Assembly (NCBI GenBank): GCA_026418875.1
Contig: JAOAAM010000381.1
Span: 1-7,018 of the forward strand
DNA: 7,018 bases
Direction: 5' to 3'
DNA from: Gemmataceae bacterium
GTDB lineage: Bacteria > Planctomycetota > Planctomycetia > Gemmatales > Gemmataceae
Made by a program: the position numbers and the translations under genes. The stretch's first letter is position 1, and each line of letters opens with the position of its first letter. Of the stretch, positions 6,173 to 7,018 are shown in pieces. The notes beneath the pieces are model-generated. The model did no database searches and was not told the origin of the DNA. It saw only the letters and a list, made by a program, of their open reading frames with translations.

Positions 6173-7018
6173 ATGACGCGTGAAGCGCTAGCCTGTCCGG
6201 CCCCCGAGGAACTCCGCCAGTACCTGCTGGGGTGGCGGCCCGCAGACGAGGAGGAAGCCACTCGCCTCGACGAGCACATTGCCACTTGCACATCGTGCAA
6301 CGAGCGACTGGGTCAACCTTTAGATGAACTCGTCGCCGAACTGCGCGTTGGCGTTGGGTCTCTGGAGCCACCCTCGGAGACGGTGCGCCACCTTATGGAG
6401 CGGTGCAAGAATCTCCTCGCCCGCCCGACGGTGTCATCGGCGGCCTCGGGTCAAACCGGCTTGACCGCGCCCATGCCCAGTCAAGTCGGCCCGTATCGAC
6501 TGCTCGGTGTCCTGGGACAGGGCGGTATGGGAGTCGTCTACCGGGCGCGGCACGAACACCATCACCGTCTCGCCGCAATCAAGATGATTGCCAGCCCACT
6601 CGCTGACGAGGAACTGCTAGCCCGCTTCCGCGACGAGGTGGAGGCAATCGCCCGGCTACAGCACCCTAATATCATCCAGTTGTTTGAGGTCGGCGAAATC
6701 GACAGCCGTCCGTTCGTTGCACTCGAGTTGGCCGAGGGTGGCAATTTGGCCGAGGCGTTGGCCGGCCTTCCTCAGCCCCCTCGGGCCGCGGCAGCCCTGG
6801 TCGAAACGTTGGCCGACGCCGTCGCCGCCGCTCATGAGCACGGCGTTGTCCATCGCGATTTGAAGCCCTCCAATGTTCTGTTGACCTCACGCCTCGCATC
6901 GAAGCCTTCGGAGGCCGAGTGGAACCGGGCGAAGATCGCCGACTTTGGCTTGGCGAAGCTGCTCGATTCGGAGACGACACGCACCTCGACGGGCCGTGCT
7001 CTGGGCACGCCCTCGTAC
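6173..7018 (+). CDS. PknB-type Ser/Thr protein kinase with N-terminal zinc-finger-like domain (partial, C-terminus outside window)
   Basis: The first 282 residues of a Hanks-type kinase are present; the frame is open to the window edge. Residues 1-80 form a small domain with C8 and the cluster H35-x3-C39-x2-C42, resembling the zinc-binding anti-sigma (ZAS) pattern often found at the start of planctomycete kinases. A Ser/Thr/Ala-rich linker (about 84-104) follows. The kinase domain starts near 107: glycine loop GQGGMGVVY (115-123), ATP-binding lysine K137, helix-C glutamate E155, catalytic loop HRDLKPSN (227-234), metal-binding DFG (257-259), and a Thr/Ser-rich activation segment ending at GTPSY (278-282) where the window stops. 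All visible catalytic residues are intact, so it is likely active. No transmembrane segment occurs in the part seen; a sensor region, if any, would lie beyond. It is divergent from the ECF sigma gene, its likely partner or target. Confidence 0.95.
   Translation, partial: MTREALACPAPEELRQYLLGWRPADEEEATRLDEHIATCTSCNERLGQPLDELVAELRVGVGSLEPPSETVRHLMERCKNLLARPTVSSAASGQTGLTAPMPSQVGPYRLLGVLGQGGMGVVYRARHEHHHRLAAIKMIASPLADEELLARFRDEVEAIARLQHPNIIQLFEVGEIDSRPFVALELAEGGNLAEALAGLPQPPRAAAALVETLADAVAAAHEHGVVHRDLKPSNVLLTSRLASKPSEAEWNRAKIADFGLAKLLDSETTRTSTGRALGTPSY

Overview
The window looks like planctomycete chromosome, probably Gemmataceae-like. Three marks point there: an N-terminal L-E-D-R-S-V-P-S sorting-type motif on a giant surface protein, an ECF sigma factor of the type common in that phylum, and a Ser/Thr kinase with an HxxxCxxC zinc-finger-like N-terminus. 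All three are family-level recognitions made by eye; no search was run.

Layout. Positions 1-5013 (minus strand) are one uninterrupted reading frame of 1671 codons that runs off the left edge exactly in phase, so its stop codon lies outside. It encodes the N-terminal part of a very large repetitive exported or surface protein: basic N-terminus, LEDR motif, SBBP-type beta-propeller blades, a long right-handed beta-helix, an Ig-like linker, and a second beta-helix. Plus-strand open frames across this region are antisense shadows. Positions 5014-5403 are a 390-base non-coding spacer with a promoter-like element, short direct repeats, a run of nine G and a stem-loop. Positions 5404-5973 (minus) encode the ECF sigma factor. 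Positions 5974-6172 are a divergent intergenic region. From 6173 to the right edge (plus) lies the kinase, cut just after the GTPSY motif of its activation segment.

How the genes may work together. The main observation is a bipartite element, GTAACG-N12-CGCG(T/C)ATA. It sits with identical spacing and correct orientation upstream of both the kinase (plus, 6125-6150) and the giant surface-protein gene (minus, 5086-5111). Its shape (an AAC-containing -35 and a CG-rich -10) fits an ECF-type promoter. A weaker TGTAACC-N15-GTGGATA lies upstream of the sigma gene. The working inference is a small local regulon: the sigma factor transcribes its partner kinase, the giant surface protein and perhaps itself, and the kinase with its anti-sigma-like N-terminus relays a signal to the sigma factor. 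The sequence supports the motif and gene order; the regulatory wiring is inference.
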